This document shows positions 1 to 10,700 of a stretch of 64,000 nt of DNA, one piece after another. Position 1 is the stretch's first letter; each line of letters opens with the position of its first letter. The DNA lies in contig JAKLEA010000018.1 of the NCBI GenBank assembly GCA_022711755.1, positions 55,807-119,806 of the forward strand, written 5' to 3'. This DNA comes from Planctomycetota bacterium (lineage in GTDB: Bacteria; Planctomycetota; Brocadiia; SM23-32; JAKLEA01). Under the pieces are notes generated by a model. The model ran no database searches and had not been told where the DNA came from. It worked only from the letters and a program-made list of their open reading frames with translations. The position numbers and the translations under genes are program-made.

Positions 1-2
1 TC

Positions 3-407
3 GCCAAACTGGTGCAATACCACCATAAGAACGCCAGGAGAAGGCGCGAAAAGCCCGTCATCACAGTGCCGCAGTTCCGCGCCCTGATGGTCATCCGCGC
101 GCTTGAGAAATCTTCGATTCGCGACATCGCCCTTGCCCTCGGCGTCTCCAACCCCTCCGCCTCCACAATGGTGGAGCGCCTTGTCGAGATGGGGTTGCTC
201 TGCCGCGTGACCAACCCTGCGGACAGACGGAGAGTGGAGGTGACCCTCTCGCCCCTTGCCCGGCGCAGGGCCAGCAGCATTGAGGATAAGCTTCTGTCCT
301 CGCATGCGGCGTTGACGAAGGCCATAGGCCCGGCGGCGACGAAGAAGTGGGTTGAGGTTTTCCTTGAAATAGAGCAAGCACTGGATTCGGGATTGGCGGA
401 ATCATGA
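3..407 (+). CDS. MarR-family transcriptional regulator (5' end cut by window)
   Basis: Winged-helix DNA-binding regulator; the reading frame is open to the left edge, so the true start lies outside the window (a GTG at 12 is in frame but is probably internal). The visible part holds the MarR core: a recognition segment around SIRDIALALGVSNPSASTMV, followed by the basic wing NPADRRRVEVTLSPLARR, where the DRR motif is characteristic of the family. It stops 52 bases before an RND efflux operon on the same strand. MarR proteins commonly repress adjacent efflux genes, so local control of the pump is a reasonable inference. Confidence 0.85.
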   Translation, partial: AKLVQYHHKNARRRREKPVITVPQFRALMVIRALEKSSIRDIALALGVSNPSASTMVERLVEMGLLCRVTNPADRRRVEVTLSPLARRRASSIEDKLLSSHAALTKAIGPAATKKWVEVFLEIEQALDSGLAES

Positions 408-459
408 CCGGCTGGGAGTTTACGCGGTCCGATTCGGGACCGGATGGAGCAACGCAATC

Positions 460-1788
460 ATGTTGACGGTTGTCAGAGCGATTCTGGTTGTCGTCATCCT
501 TGCCATTGGCGCCCTCGGTTGCTACGGGTTCATCAAACTCAGACCCAGGCCGAAGGAGGTCGAACAGAAGGAGGACGTTGTTGAGGTCAAAGGTGTCAAG
601 GCCGCGTCGCGCGACGTCGAAGTCGTACTGCGAGCGCATGGAACAGCCAAGCCGCGCAACATCCTTGCGGTGATTCCCGAGGTCGCCGGGAAAGTTGTGG
701 CCGTTCATCCGAATCTGAAGGTTGGGAACGTCATCCCGAAGGGCGAGACGCTGATAGCGATAGACCAGAGCGTCTACAAGCTTCAGCTTGAGCTTGCAGA
801 GACGGACATCAGGCGTCTGGAGTCTCAGAAGACGACCATTCAGCAGTCTTGGAAGAATGATGAACGGCGCGTTGAGCTTTTGCGACGCGGCGTTGAACTA
901 GGGAGGAAGACTTTCGCCAGGGCGAAACAGCTTCAGGCGGGGGACGCGGCGGCGGCCTCCGATATGGATGCGGCGGAGGCGATGCTTCTCCAGCAGGAGC
1001 AGCAGCTTATCGCCGTGGAAAACGCCATTGCGCTTTATCCGCAGCAACTCAAGGACGTGGAAATCATGCTCTCCGGGGCGCAGACAAAACGCGATCTCGC
1101 CAAACTCAGTCTTGAGAAGACCGAGATACGCAGCCCGTTTGACGCCCGCGTCATGCAGTCCCAGGTTGAGAAAGACCAGGTCGTCGGCCCCGGGCCGCCG
1201 ATCCTGGTTCTGGCGGACGATTCGGCGCTGGAGATATCCGTTTCAATGGACGCCCAGGAATTTCGCGAGTGGTTCCCGCTCAAAGCGGATGCCGAATCCG
1301 CCGGGGGGGGCGGAGCGCATGAGAGCCTTTTCACGAAGGTTCCGAATAAAAAGGTTTGCGTGCGGTGGGCGGAATCCCCGGAGGAACACGCGTGGAGCGG
1401 GAGACTTGCCCGGATTGAACGATATGACCCCCTCTCGCGCACGGTAAAAGTGGTCATCGAGGTTCAGGCGGAGGCGGCGTGTTCCGGCGGGCCGGGCATG
1501 ATGCCGCTGGTGGAAGGCATGTTCTGCCTGGTGGAGATACCCGGCAACATCGCCGAAAAGGTCTTTCGCCTGCCCAGGTCAGCCGTCAGCTTTGAGCAGA
1601 CCGTGTTGCTCTGCGAGGATGGAAGGCTGAAGACCCAACCCGTCAAGGTGGCGCGTTTCGAAGGCGAGTCGGCGCTGATCTCTGCGGGGATCAAGGACGG
1701 GGACGTGGTTGTCACCAGCAGGCTTGTCTCGCCGCTGGAGGGGATGAAGCTCAACGTGGAAGTTCAGGACGAGGACATCGGCGGATAA
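460..1788 (+). CDS. RND efflux periplasmic adaptor subunit (HlyD/MFP family)
   Basis: Membrane fusion protein that links an inner-membrane RND pump to an outer-membrane channel. Residues 1-25 form an N-terminal membrane anchor or uncleaved signal. A first lipoyl-like half follows at about 65-110 (IPEVAGKVVAVHPNLKVG), then a long coiled-coil hairpin at about 110-205 and the second lipoyl half at about 215-255 (RSPFDARVMQSQVEKDQVV). The C-terminal beta-barrel and membrane-proximal domains complete 442 residues, a normal length. GGAG at 446-449 precedes the ATG by ten bases. The pump gene begins six bases after the stop, so the two are co-transcribed. No outer-membrane TolC gene is in view. A G8 run occurs inside the gene near 1311. 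Confidence 0.9.
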   Translation: MLTVVRAILVVVILAIGALGCYGFIKLRPRPKEVEQKEDVVEVKGVKAASRDVEVVLRAHGTAKPRNILAVIPEVAGKVVAVHPNLKVGNVIPKGETLIAIDQSVYKLQLELAETDIRRLESQKTTIQQSWKNDERRVELLRRGVELGRKTFARAKQLQAGDAAAASDMDAAEAMLLQQEQQLIAVENAIALYPQQLKDVEIMLSGAQTKRDLAKLSLEKTEIRSPFDARVMQSQVEKDQVVGPGPPILVLADDSALEISVSMDAQEFREWFPLKADAESAGGGGAHESLFTKVPNKKVCVRWAESPEEHAWSGRLARIERYDPLSRTVKVVIEVQAEAACSGGPGMMPLVEGMFCLVEIPGNIAEKVFRLPRSAVSFEQTVLLCEDGRLKTQPVKVARFEGESALISAGIKDGDVVVTSRLVSPLEGMKLNVEVQDEDIGG

Positions 1789-1794
1789 GAACAC

Positions 1795-4700
1795 ATGAAG
1801 AGTTTTCTGAACGTAACGGCCCGGCACGGCGTCTTCGCCAATATTCTGATGAGCTGCATCATCATCGGGGGATACATTTCGGCGAAGTCCCTTGTTCTGG
1901 AGCTTATGCCGCAGATTTCAGTGGATATTATTAAAATACTCGTTGTCTACCCCGGCGCGGCTCCGGAGGAGGTGGAGGAGGGAATATGCGCCAAGCTTGA
2001 GGATGCGACGCGGGGAGTCAAGGGCGTTAAGAGATGCATGACCGTGGCAGCGGAGAACGGTGGCAGCGCTCTTGTCGAGTGCAAGGAGAACGCCGACGTT
2101 GACAAGGTGATGGAGGAGGTGCGCAACCGCGTCAATTCCATCACAACCTTTCCCGCAGGGGCGGAACGCCCGGTCATTTCAGAGATAACCACGTGGAATG
2201 ACGTGTGCTATATCTGCCTGTATGGCGATCTGCCCGAGGGGCAGATGGTCGAGCGAGCGCGGGACATAAAGGAGGCGCTTGTGCGCCTGCCGGAGGTGTC
2301 CCAGGTATCCGTCCACGGCGTCAGGGATTATGAAATATCAATCGAATTGAGCGACGAGAAGCTGAGGGAATACAACCTCAGCCTGGACAAGGTCAGCGCA
2401 GCCGTGAAGTACAACACGTTGAATCTTCCCGGCGGGAAGATAACAGGCCGCAAGGAGGAAATCCTTATCCGCACAATGGGGCGGCGCTACACCGGCAAGG
2501 AATTCGCGGACATGGTCGTCATGGGCCTTCCGGACGGAACCATGCTGCGGCTGGAGCAGATCGCCACGATAAAGGACAGCTTCGCCGAGGATGAAATCTC
2601 CGGGCGCTTCAACGGCGTTCCGGCGGTTCTGCTGGGCGTTTACAAAACGACTGATGAAGACGTTGTGGAAGTATCCAACGCGGTGACGAAGTTCGTCGAG
2701 GAATACGCCCCAACGCTGCCTCCCGGCGCGAAGTTGACCAAGTGGGCCGACACTTCCCGGCTGGTAAGGCAAAGGGTGGCCATGTTGAGGAATAACGGTA
2801 TCTTCGGTCTTTGCGTCGTATTCCTTCTACTCTGGTTCTTTCTGGATATTCGCCTGAGTTTTTGGATCGCAATGGGCATTCCGGTCTCGCTGTCTGGCTC
2901 CTGCATGCTGATGGCGACACAGGGCGCCTCTATGGACATGCTCAGCATGTTTGCAATGATAATGATGCTGGGTTTGATAGTTGACGACGCCATCGTAACC
3001 GGCGAGGCAATCTATACGCGCCGAAGCGAGGGGGAGTCCCAGATTGAGTCCGCGGTGAATGGAACAGCCGAGATCATATGGCCCGTGCTGGCCGCCCTGC
3101 TGACTACGATAGTAGCGTTCATACCCCTGTTCTTTGTTCAGGGAGTGATCGGCAAGTTGATTAAAGTCATCCCGCTGATCGTTATCGGTTCGCTATCGGT
3201 CTCTTTCCTGGAATGCATCTTCCTGTTACCGGCGCACTTGAACCACCTGCCGAAAGTTGACGCTGAGACTATGTCGGTGCGAACCGGATTTTCAGGGCGC
3301 GTACGCACGCGGATTATGCAGGGGATGATCCGTTTTCTGGACGTGGTCTACGGTCCGATTCTAAGGGCGACGGTAGAGTGGCGCTACTGCGCGGTGGCAT
3401 TTGCATTGAGTGTCTGTGTCGCATCGGCGGGGCTTGTGGCCGGCGGGCATATCAAGTTCACCTTCATGCCGGAGAATGACCAGGATTTCCTGGTCGGCAA
3501 CGTGGAGTTTCCGGATGGGACCCCGATTGAAGTGACGCTGCAAGCCCTGACACAGATGGAGGAAGGGCTGCGTCGCACATCGGACAAGCTGAAGACACAG
3601 AACGGCGAGCCGCTCTTCAGGGCCATGTACAGCCTTGCCGGGGCCGAGGGTGACAGCATGGCCTCGCTGCGCGGACCTCACAAGGGGCAGATAAGCGTGG
3701 AATTGCTGCCCAGCGAGAAACGCAACATATTTTTCAAAGACATTCTGACGACATGGAAGGACGAGACCGGCCCCGTAGCCGGCGCGTCGGTGGTCAATTA
3801 TCGCGCCATTGACCGCGCCCCCGGCGGTAAGCCGGTCGAGGTCTGGCTGCTCGGACGGGATCAGGAGGAAATGCTCAAGGCTTCCCGCGAATTGCAGGAC
3901 AAGCTGAAAACGCTGGCGGGCGTCTACAACGTCCAGGACGATTTCCGGGCCGGGAAGAAGGAACTGCGCATCACCCTCAAGCCTGAGGCAAAGACTCTTG
4001 GGCTGACGGTTGCCGATCTGGCTGTGCAGCTCAATTCGGGTTTCTACGGCTCCGAGGCGGCGCGGATTCAGCGCGGTCGAGACGATATCAAGGTCAAGGT
4101 CCGCTATCCACTCGATGAGCGCCGGACCATCTCCGACCTCATGGCCATACGGGTAAGGACTCCGTTTGGAAGCGAGGTTCCGTTCGGCGCCGTGGCGCAA
4201 GCCGAGTTGAAGACCGGTTATTCGACCATCTGGCGCAAGGAAGGCCTGCGGCGCGTTGTCGTGACGGCGGATGTCAACGACAATATCGCCAACGGGCGGG
4301 AGATAATGAGCGACCTGACCCGAAACTATCTGGACAGCCTGATATCGCGGCATCCCGGCGTAATCTACTCCATCGAGGGCGAGGCGTTGAGCACACAGGA
4401 GACGATGGACAGCCTTTATGTCGGTTTCGCCATGGCAGTCATGGGTATTTTCGTCATTCTGGCCGCCATATTCCGCTCCTACTGTCAGCCGCTGGTCATC
4501 ATGGTGACTGTTCCATTCGGGCTGATCGGGGCGGTTCTGGGACATGTGCTTCTGGGCTTCAATCTGACTGTGATGAGTCTGTTCGGCATGGTCGCCCTTA
4601 CCGGCGTCGTCGTGAATGATGCCATCGTCATGGTTGACTGCGTTAACTCAATGGTTGCTTCAGGCATGACGTTTGAAGCATCCCTTGAGGCAGGCGGAAA

Positions 4701-5028
4701 GCGGCGTTTCAGGGCGATAATCCTTACCACCGTAACCACATGCGCGGGCATGGCCTCGCTGATAGCGGAGCGGAGCATGCAAGCGCAGTTCATACTGCCG
4801 ATGGCCATCGCCATAACTTTCGGAGTGGCTTTTGCCACGCTCCTCACGCTCTTCTTCATCCCCTGCCTGCTGGCGATTCTCAATGATATGCGACGCTTTA
4901 CCCGATGGGTTTTCACCGGGCGATGGCCTTCCATGGAGGAAGTCGAACCGGCTTATAAACACATAGCGGAAGCCGCGTCATCCGATTATTGCGTCTCTGC
5001 CGGATTAGAAACCGGCGAACGCGGGTGA
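1795..5028 (+). CDS. RND efflux transporter permease (AcrB/HAE family)
   Basis: Proton-driven inner-membrane exporter of 1077 residues, the usual RND length, with two repeats of a transmembrane helix, a large periplasmic loop and five further helices. The proton-relay pair is visible as D397-D398 in GLIVDDAIV, aligning with D407/D408 of AcrB. The equivalent helix of the second half carries VVVNDAIVMV rather than the lysine-containing motif of AcrB, as in more distant HAE branches. The substrate cannot be told from sequence. The gene lies immediately behind the adaptor and converges with the glycerophosphodiesterase gene, with only 12 bases between their stop codons and no clear terminator. 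Confidence 0.92.
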   Translation: MKSFLNVTARHGVFANILMSCIIIGGYISAKSLVLELMPQISVDIIKILVVYPGAAPEEVEEGICAKLEDATRGVKGVKRCMTVAAENGGSALVECKENADVDKVMEEVRNRVNSITTFPAGAERPVISEITTWNDVCYICLYGDLPEGQMVERARDIKEALVRLPEVSQVSVHGVRDYEISIELSDEKLREYNLSLDKVSAAVKYNTLNLPGGKITGRKEEILIRTMGRRYTGKEFADMVVMGLPDGTMLRLEQIATIKDSFAEDEISGRFNGVPAVLLGVYKTTDEDVVEVSNAVTKFVEEYAPTLPPGAKLTKWADTSRLVRQRVAMLRNNGIFGLCVVFLLLWFFLDIRLSFWIAMGIPVSLSGSCMLMATQGASMDMLSMFAMIMMLGLIVDDAIVTGEAIYTRRSEGESQIESAVNGTAEIIWPVLAALLTTIVAFIPLFFVQGVIGKLIKVIPLIVIGSLSVSFLECIFLLPAHLNHLPKVDAETMSVRTGFSGRVRTRIMQGMIRFLDVVYGPILRATVEWRYCAVAFALSVCVASAGLVAGGHIKFTFMPENDQDFLVGNVEFPDGTPIEVTLQALTQMEEGLRRTSDKLKTQNGEPLFRAMYSLAGAEGDSMASLRGPHKGQISVELLPSEKRNIFFKDILTTWKDETGPVAGASVVNYRAIDRAPGGKPVEVWLLGRDQEEMLKASRELQDKLKTLAGVYNVQDDFRAGKKELRITLKPEAKTLGLTVADLAVQLNSGFYGSEAARIQRGRDDIKVKVRYPLDERRTISDLMAIRVRTPFGSEVPFGAVAQAELKTGYSTIWRKEGLRRVVVTADVNDNIANGREIMSDLTRNYLDSLISRHPGVIYSIEGEALSTQETMDSLYVGFAMAVMGIFVILAAIFRSYCQPLVIMVTVPFGLIGAVLGHVLLGFNLTVMSLFGMVALTGVVVNDAIVMVDCVNSMVASGMTFEASLEAGGKRRFRAIILTTVTTCAGMASLIAERSMQAQFILPMAIAITFGVAFATLLTLFFIPCLLAILNDMRRFTRWVFTGRWPSMEEVEPAYKHIAEAASSDYCVSAGLETGERG

Positions 5029-5040
5029 CGCCCCGGGCTA

Positions 5041-5913
5041 TCAGCGTCCGGCAGGCCTGAGATATCGCATATAATCGCTGTCAATCTGGTAGCCGGTCAC
5101 GCCCGCCGCCCTGAGTCTGGCGATATCCTTTTCTGCCTGCTCCATGTCCTTGCCGGGGAGATAGTGGTGGGTGTTTATGCTGGCCATGATGAGCATGCCC
5201 CGCGCGCTGATGCGCTTTACAAGCTCATCCGGCAGGTCAATAGCGTGGCCGAAGACGCAATGATCGGTCGGGACCGGTTCCCCGCGTTCCTCGAATCGTT
5301 TGAACTCGTTCGGGCTTATGCTGAACGTAATCTTCCCGGACAGAATCTCGTCAATAAATCTGCCGCCGTTGGAGATCGTCATGGTCGCGGGGGCCAGACC
5401 GCGCTTTTCAATTGCGGCGGCGGTTTCCTTGATCGACCTGCGCGTTCTCTCGTTCTCCGCGCTGTCCTTGACGTCAATCTGAATCCCAAGCCCAAGCTCC
5501 GCGCAGAGGGCGACCGCCGCTTCAAGGGAAGGGATGCTTTCGTTCGTGCCGGCGTGGCGCATCCTCGTGAGTTCGCCGAACGGAACCATGGAACACATGC
5601 GAAGATCGCCGCATGCGAACGCAAGCGATGCGTCATGGAAAACCACCGGCCTGCCGTCCTTCGATGCCCGGACGTCCAGTTCGACCATGTCGTACCCGTC
5701 CGCCGCTGCCCGCCGGATGGCCTCAAGCGAACATTGCGGAGAACCCGGTCCGACCACCCCGCCGCGATGAGCGCAGATCAGGAGGGGGCGATCCTTCATC
5801 AGCGCCCCGATATCGCGGAAATCCACTGGCTTCCGCTGTTGCTCACCGGCATGTGCGGATAAGCCCGAAACCATGCCAAGCAGGAAACTTGTCGCCATGA
5901 CTGTCAGTCTCAT
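5041..5913 (-). CDS. Glycerophosphodiester phosphodiesterase family protein, secreted
   Basis: Hydrolyses glycerophosphodiesters to glycerol-3-phosphate and an alcohol. A signal peptide occupies residues 1-22 (MRLTVMATSFLLGMVSGLSA). The TIM-barrel catalytic residues are present: H49-R50 in CAHRGG, E78 and D80 in VELDVR, and H93 in VFHD. The usual PENT/PENS segment reads PQCS, a mild deviation. At 290 residues it is normal for the family. No strong ribosome binding site precedes the first ATG; an in-frame ATG six codons later would shorten the signal peptide. It is transcribed divergently from the DoxX fusion gene. Confidence 0.88.
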   Translation of the reverse strand: MRLTVMATSFLLGMVSGLSAHAGEQQRKPVDFRDIGALMKDRPLLICAHRGGVVGPGSPQCSLEAIRRAAADGYDMVELDVRASKDGRPVVFHDASLAFACGDLRMCSMVPFGELTRMRHAGTNESIPSLEAAVALCAELGLGIQIDVKDSAENERTRRSIKETAAAIEKRGLAPATMTISNGGRFIDEILSGKITFSISPNEFKRFEERGEPVPTDHCVFGHAIDLPDELVKRISARGMLIMASINTHHYLPGKDMEQAEKDIARLRAAGVTGYQIDSDYMRYLRPAGR

Positions 5914-6062
5914 AAGAAATCTGCGACTTTCTTCGGTTTGGAATGCTGATTTCGTCAGGATGCGTCTGCATATTCATCCTATGGCGAAGCCTGCTCCGGT
6001 TTCAAGTCCGCGCAATTCATGAAACATAAGTATTCGGGGACGCCGGGACGATATCTGTCTTG

Positions 6063-6092
6063 TTGTGTCCTTGAGCATGGTTCGGTCATAAT
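6063..6092 (+). promoter_or_regulatory. Candidate promoter of the DoxX fusion gene
   Basis: TTGTGT at 6063-6068 and CATAAT at 6087-6092 are separated by 18 bases. The hexamers are moderate matches, and the predicted transcript start is about 55 bases before the ATG. Weak evidence on its own. Confidence 0.35.
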
Positions 6093-6154
6093 ATGGACGT
6101 GACCGGTTGTTTCGTTGCATTTCTCCTTCGGCGCAATTCGGGGAGGTCGGGCAG

Positions 6155-7714
6155 ATGGGCGAATGTTATAAGCAACGGGGCGCGTCGGCCCTGCAGGTTG
6201 TTCTAATCGTCGCGCTGCGTGTAGCCGTCGGCTGGCATTTTCTTTACGAGGGCGTCAGCAAGCTCCAGACGACCGGTTGGACCGCAGAGCCATATCTTCT
6301 CTCGTCAAGATGGATATTCTCCGGACTGTTTCAATGGATGGCGTCGGATGCGCAGATTTTGCGCGCGGTTGACCTGCTCAATATCTGGGGGGCGATTGCC
6401 GTCGGCCTGGGGCTGATGCTGGGCTGCTTCGCAAGGGCGGCGTCCGTGGCCGGGGCGGTCATGATCCTGCTTTACTATGCCGCCAACCCGCCTGTCATCG
6501 GCAACGATTTCGGCGTCGCGCGGGAGGGAAGCTATCTGATTGTTGATAAGAACCTTGTCGAGCTTCTCGCCCTGTGTGTTCTGGCAGTCAGCGGATCAAG
6601 TCGGGAATACGGTATTGACAGGTTTATATCCCTTGTGATCTCCCGGATAAGATCGCGCGGGAAAATCGCTGAAACTGCTGACGCCGGAAATAAGGAAGGG
6701 AGGCCGGAAGGAGCGCTTGTGAAGATGGAACTGCAGGCGCTGGGGCGCCGCGACATGATCCGCAGCGTCGCCACCGCTCCGTTTCTCGGCGCCTTCGCCT
6801 TCACGGTCATCCGGAAAAGAAAATGGGAGAGCCACGAGGAGAAGGGGCTTGTTGACGCCGTTTCGCGCGCGACGATCAGGACATTCAATTTCACGAGCTT
6901 GAAGGACCTGAAGGGCCAGATGCCGAAGTCGAGAATCGGCAACGTCGAATTCAGCCGGCTCATCCTCGGCGGCAATCTGATCGGCGGTTGGGCGCACGCC
7001 CGCGACCTGATCTACGTGTCGAAGCTCGTGAAGGCATACCACCACCGGGACAAGGTCTTCGAGACGTTCCTGCTGGCGGAGAAGTGCGGCGTCAACGCGA
7101 TCCTGACGAATCCGATCCTGTGCGAAGTCATCAATGAATACTGGAAGCGCGACATAGGGCGCATCAAGTTCATATCCGATTGCGGCGGGGCGGATGTGCT
7201 GGAAAAGGCCCAGATGTCCGCCGACAGGGGCGCGGCCGCCTGCTACATCCAGGGCGAGACCGCAGACAACCTTGCCAGGTTCAAGCAGTTCGACCTTATG
7301 AACCGGACGCTGGAGCTTATACGCAAAAACGGCCTTCCGGCGGGACTCGGCGCGCATCGCCTCGAAACCGTCAAGGCCTGCGTAGAGAACGGACTGAAAC
7401 CGGACTTCTGGATGAAAACTCTCCACCACACCAGATACTGGTCGGCCCGCGCCAAGCAGGAATACGACAACATCTTCTGCCGCGAGCCTGACGAGACCAT
7501 CAAGTTCATGCAGGACGTCAAGGTTCCCTGGATCGCCTTCAAAACACTTGCCGCCGGGGCCATAACACCCGAACAGGGATTCAAATACGCCTTCGAAAAC
7601 GGCGCGGATTTCATCTGCGTCGGCATGTATGATTTCCAGCTTGTGGAGGACGTGAACATCGCGCTGGATGTTCTTGGCGGGGAGATGAAACGGAATCGCC
7701 CGTGGATGGCTTAA
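6155..7714 (+). CDS. DoxX-type membrane domain fused to Tat-signal AKR-like domain
   Basis: Fusion protein of 519 residues. Residues 1-170 are a DoxX/DoxD-like four-helix membrane unit (VALRVAVGWHFLYEGVSKL). A twin-arginine-like stretch follows at about 198 (GRRDMIRSVATAPFLGAFAF). The rest, about 230-519, is a TIM-barrel domain resembling diverged aldo/keto reductases (VEFSRLILGGNLIGGW). The AKR catalytic segment normally reading FDTA is replaced by ILTNP, so classical AKR chemistry is doubtful. The start was chosen at ATG 6155 because GGGAGG at 6141-6146 is well placed; an upstream TTG at 6107 has no such site. A second ideal site, AAGGAG at 6708-6713, lies five bases before an in-frame GTG at 6719, directly ahead of the Tat-like signal. 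Function unknown. Confidence 0.8.
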   Translation: MGECYKQRGASALQVVLIVALRVAVGWHFLYEGVSKLQTTGWTAEPYLLSSRWIFSGLFQWMASDAQILRAVDLLNIWGAIAVGLGLMLGCFARAASVAGAVMILLYYAANPPVIGNDFGVAREGSYLIVDKNLVELLALCVLAVSGSSREYGIDRFISLVISRIRSRGKIAETADAGNKEGRPEGALVKMELQALGRRDMIRSVATAPFLGAFAFTVIRKRKWESHEEKGLVDAVSRATIRTFNFTSLKDLKGQMPKSRIGNVEFSRLILGGNLIGGWAHARDLIYVSKLVKAYHHRDKVFETFLLAEKCGVNAILTNPILCEVINEYWKRDIGRIKFISDCGGADVLEKAQMSADRGAAACYIQGETADNLARFKQFDLMNRTLELIRKNGLPAGLGAHRLETVKACVENGLKPDFWMKTLHHTRYWSARAKQEYDNIFCREPDETIKFMQDVKVPWIAFKTLAAGAITPEQGFKYAFENGADFICVGMYDFQLVEDVNIALDVLGGEMKRNRPWMA

Positions 7715-7749
7715 GGAAATTCATCTAGCTTTGTAAGGCAACGGACCTG

Positions 7750-10700
7750 ATGCGGAAAACAGGTGTTCGCGCAATTGTTCTGGCAATCCTTGCAGCGCTT
7801 CATGCCTGCTTTAATGTTGCCTGGGCCGAAGAGATTACCCGTCCCGCCTTTTATGAGAAAAGAAATACCTGGCAGGACACAGCGGCGGCGTCCGTCGGTA
7901 AGCTCCGCCTGATGCGATCAGAGGCCGGGCGGGGAGAGCCTTTGCCCGACTTCGGCATGAGCGACTATACAGTCTGCGCGTGGATAAGAACTACTCAGGG
8001 CGGCGTCATATTCTCCATGTCGTCGGAGAATGGCGTCTGGGCGGAGCGAGGCGGGAAGGTCTTTTTCTCGCGCAGCGGCAAACTCGGATTCGACGCCTGT
8101 TATATCGGGGTAATATCCGGCAGCGCCGCAGTAGCCGACGGCAAATGGCATCACGTCGCCGTCGCGTATTCCTTGTCGCAAAAGAACGCGCGATTCTTCG
8201 TTGACGGCCGTCCCGACGGCGGAGGACGGCTGGCAGCGGAGCCTGATGCGCAAGGACACATCCCGCGCCTGGGCATGGCCGCCAAGAATTTCTGGCCGCC
8301 AAACGGTCTCGCAGGCGATATTGACGAAGTCCGAATTTATGATCGTGCGCTGCCTCCGGCAGAGATAGCCGACCTGTTTGCGGATCCGAAATCAGAATCG
8401 CCCAAAGGGTGCATTGCTCGTTATACACTTGACGACGGGGTATCGGACGCCTCCGGGAATGGAAATCATGGAACGCCCAGCAACATCGAAGCCATAGATG
8501 GAATAGCCGGGAGGGCAGCGCATTTCAATGGAGAAGTAAGCATCATCCTCCCCCCCGGTAAAGCCCACGGTAGTATGCCGTCATTGTGGGCGGCGCTTGA
8601 GGCTGACTTCCCCGACGCGGAATCTCGAAGACAGATGCGATGGGAGCGGGAGGACGGAATCTGGTCCCATGGATCGGCTTCCGGCGATCCGGCTACGATG
8701 GCCGAGAAATATGCGGCTTCATGCCGCGGTTCCCCCGTACTCAAGGCAAGGGCTGATGACCTTGCGGCTAAGGCTGATGATGCGTCGGGGATTGATGCTG
8801 TTCGCGCGATTTATCATCTTTCACGAAGAACTGACGACGCGGCGAACAGTCTCCGCGCGCTGAACTTTGAATCCGCGCGATTATGTGTTTCCGACCTTGC
8901 GAAAGATTTCGGAGGACGTTATCCGAACGCCGCGAAATACCTGGCGGGAATCCCTGATTCGCATTCATCAGCCGAATCATTGCTCTCGGGGCTTGCCGAC
9001 GGAAATCCCGATTCAATCCGGAAAGCCGAAGACGTGATTGCGTTGTGCCGCGAGGCGGTTCTTGCGAACCCCCTGCTCGATTTCGACAAGCTGTTGCTTG
9101 TCAAACGCGACGCCGGGAATCTAGGCCTTCCCATGAACTGGCAAAGCAATTCATGTCTGCCGAAGTCGGGATATGATAACGAGATCGCCGTCCTCTCGCC
9201 CTTGTCCCCGGAAGGAAGCCTTTCAACCCTCTACCACCCCGGGAAGTCGTGCTTCGTCGGTGACGTTGAACTTCATTTCGACGGCGACAGGATGATTTTC
9301 TCCATGCCATCCGACGCGGGGCCGTGGGGCATCTACGAAATGGCAACCGACGGTTCCGGTCTGCGGAAACTTCAACTGATAGAGGAACCGGACGTTGACA
9401 ATTATGACGCCTGCTACCTGCCGGACGGAAACATTATCTTCTCCTCGACCGCACCCTTCACCGGCGTTCCCTGCGTGCAGGGATCGTCGCACGTTTCCAA
9501 TCTCTACCTGCTGAATCGCGCGGACGGAGGCATCCGGCGCTTGACTTTCGAGCAGGACCACGACTGGTGTCCGACAGTCCTCAACGACGGACGCGTGCTC
9601 TATTTGCGGTGGGAATACTCCGACATACCGCACTTTGTATCGCGCATTCTCTTCCACATGAATCCGGACGGGACGGGGCAGATGGAGTTCTACGGTAGCA
9701 ACTCCTACTGGCCGAACTCGATGTTCTACGCCAGACCTATTCCGGACGACCCGACAAAGTTCGTCGCCGTCGTCGGCGGGCATCACGACAACCCGCGCAT
9801 GGGCGAGCTTGTCCTCTTCGACACGGCGAAGGGCAGGCGCGAGGCCGACGGCGTCATCCAGCGCATCCCCGGGCGCGGCAAGCCAGTCACCCCGATCATC
9901 AAGGACGGACTGACCGCGGAAAGCTGGCCGAAATTCCTCCATCCCTATCCGCTAAGCGACAAGTATTTCCTTGTATCATGCAAACCGACGCCTGAATCCA
10001 ACTGGGGCATTTATCTCGTTGACGTTTTCGACAACATGACGCTCATCAAGGAAATCCCAGGCTTCGCGTTGCTGGAGCCGATTCCGCTGAGAGCGACTAA
10101 GACGCCGCCTGCCATCCCGCCGAAAGTGGACGCGAATCGCAAGGATGCGCTGGTTCACATGAGCGACATCTACGCCGGCCATGGCTTGGCAGGTGTCCCG
10201 CGCGGGACGGTGAAGAGTCTGCGAATCTTCACCTACCACTTCGCCTATCACGGCATGGGCGGGCAGATCAACCGCGTCGGTCTGGACGGCCCGTGGGACA
10301 TCAAGCGGATCGTGGGAACGGTTCCGGTCGAGGACGACGGATCGGCCTGTTTCACGATTCCCGCCAACACGCCGATCTCTGTCCAGCCGCTCGACGCCGA
10401 GGGCAAGGCGCTTCAGTTGATGCGCAGTTGGATGACGGCCATGCCGGGGGAGACGCTCAGTTGCGTCGGCTGTCACGAAACGCAGAACTCCGCGCTCCCG
10501 CAGACTCGGAACAGGGCGTTGATCCGCGCGCCGTCGGTGATCGAGCCATGGCTTGGGCCGGCGCGCGGATTCTCCTTCGAGCGGGAGGTTCAGCCCGTTC
10601 TCGACCGCCATTGCGTCAATTGCCATAACGGCTCCGCCGGAAGCGGAGTCAACGCCATACCCGACTTCCGCCGGTCTTCCCCCATCCATACAAAAGCGCT

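Noticed and set aside
1306..1320. G8 run in the RND adaptor gene as a possible phase-variation site
   Set aside because: Several runs of seven to nine G or C occur in coding regions of this GC-rich sequence; length eight within a gene is not remarkable, and the frame is intact.
3361..4545. Long open frame (394 codons) on the minus strand inside the RND pump gene
   Set aside because: It is antisense to a well-conserved gene in a high-GC region, where long spurious frames are expected; the translation has no recognisable domain.
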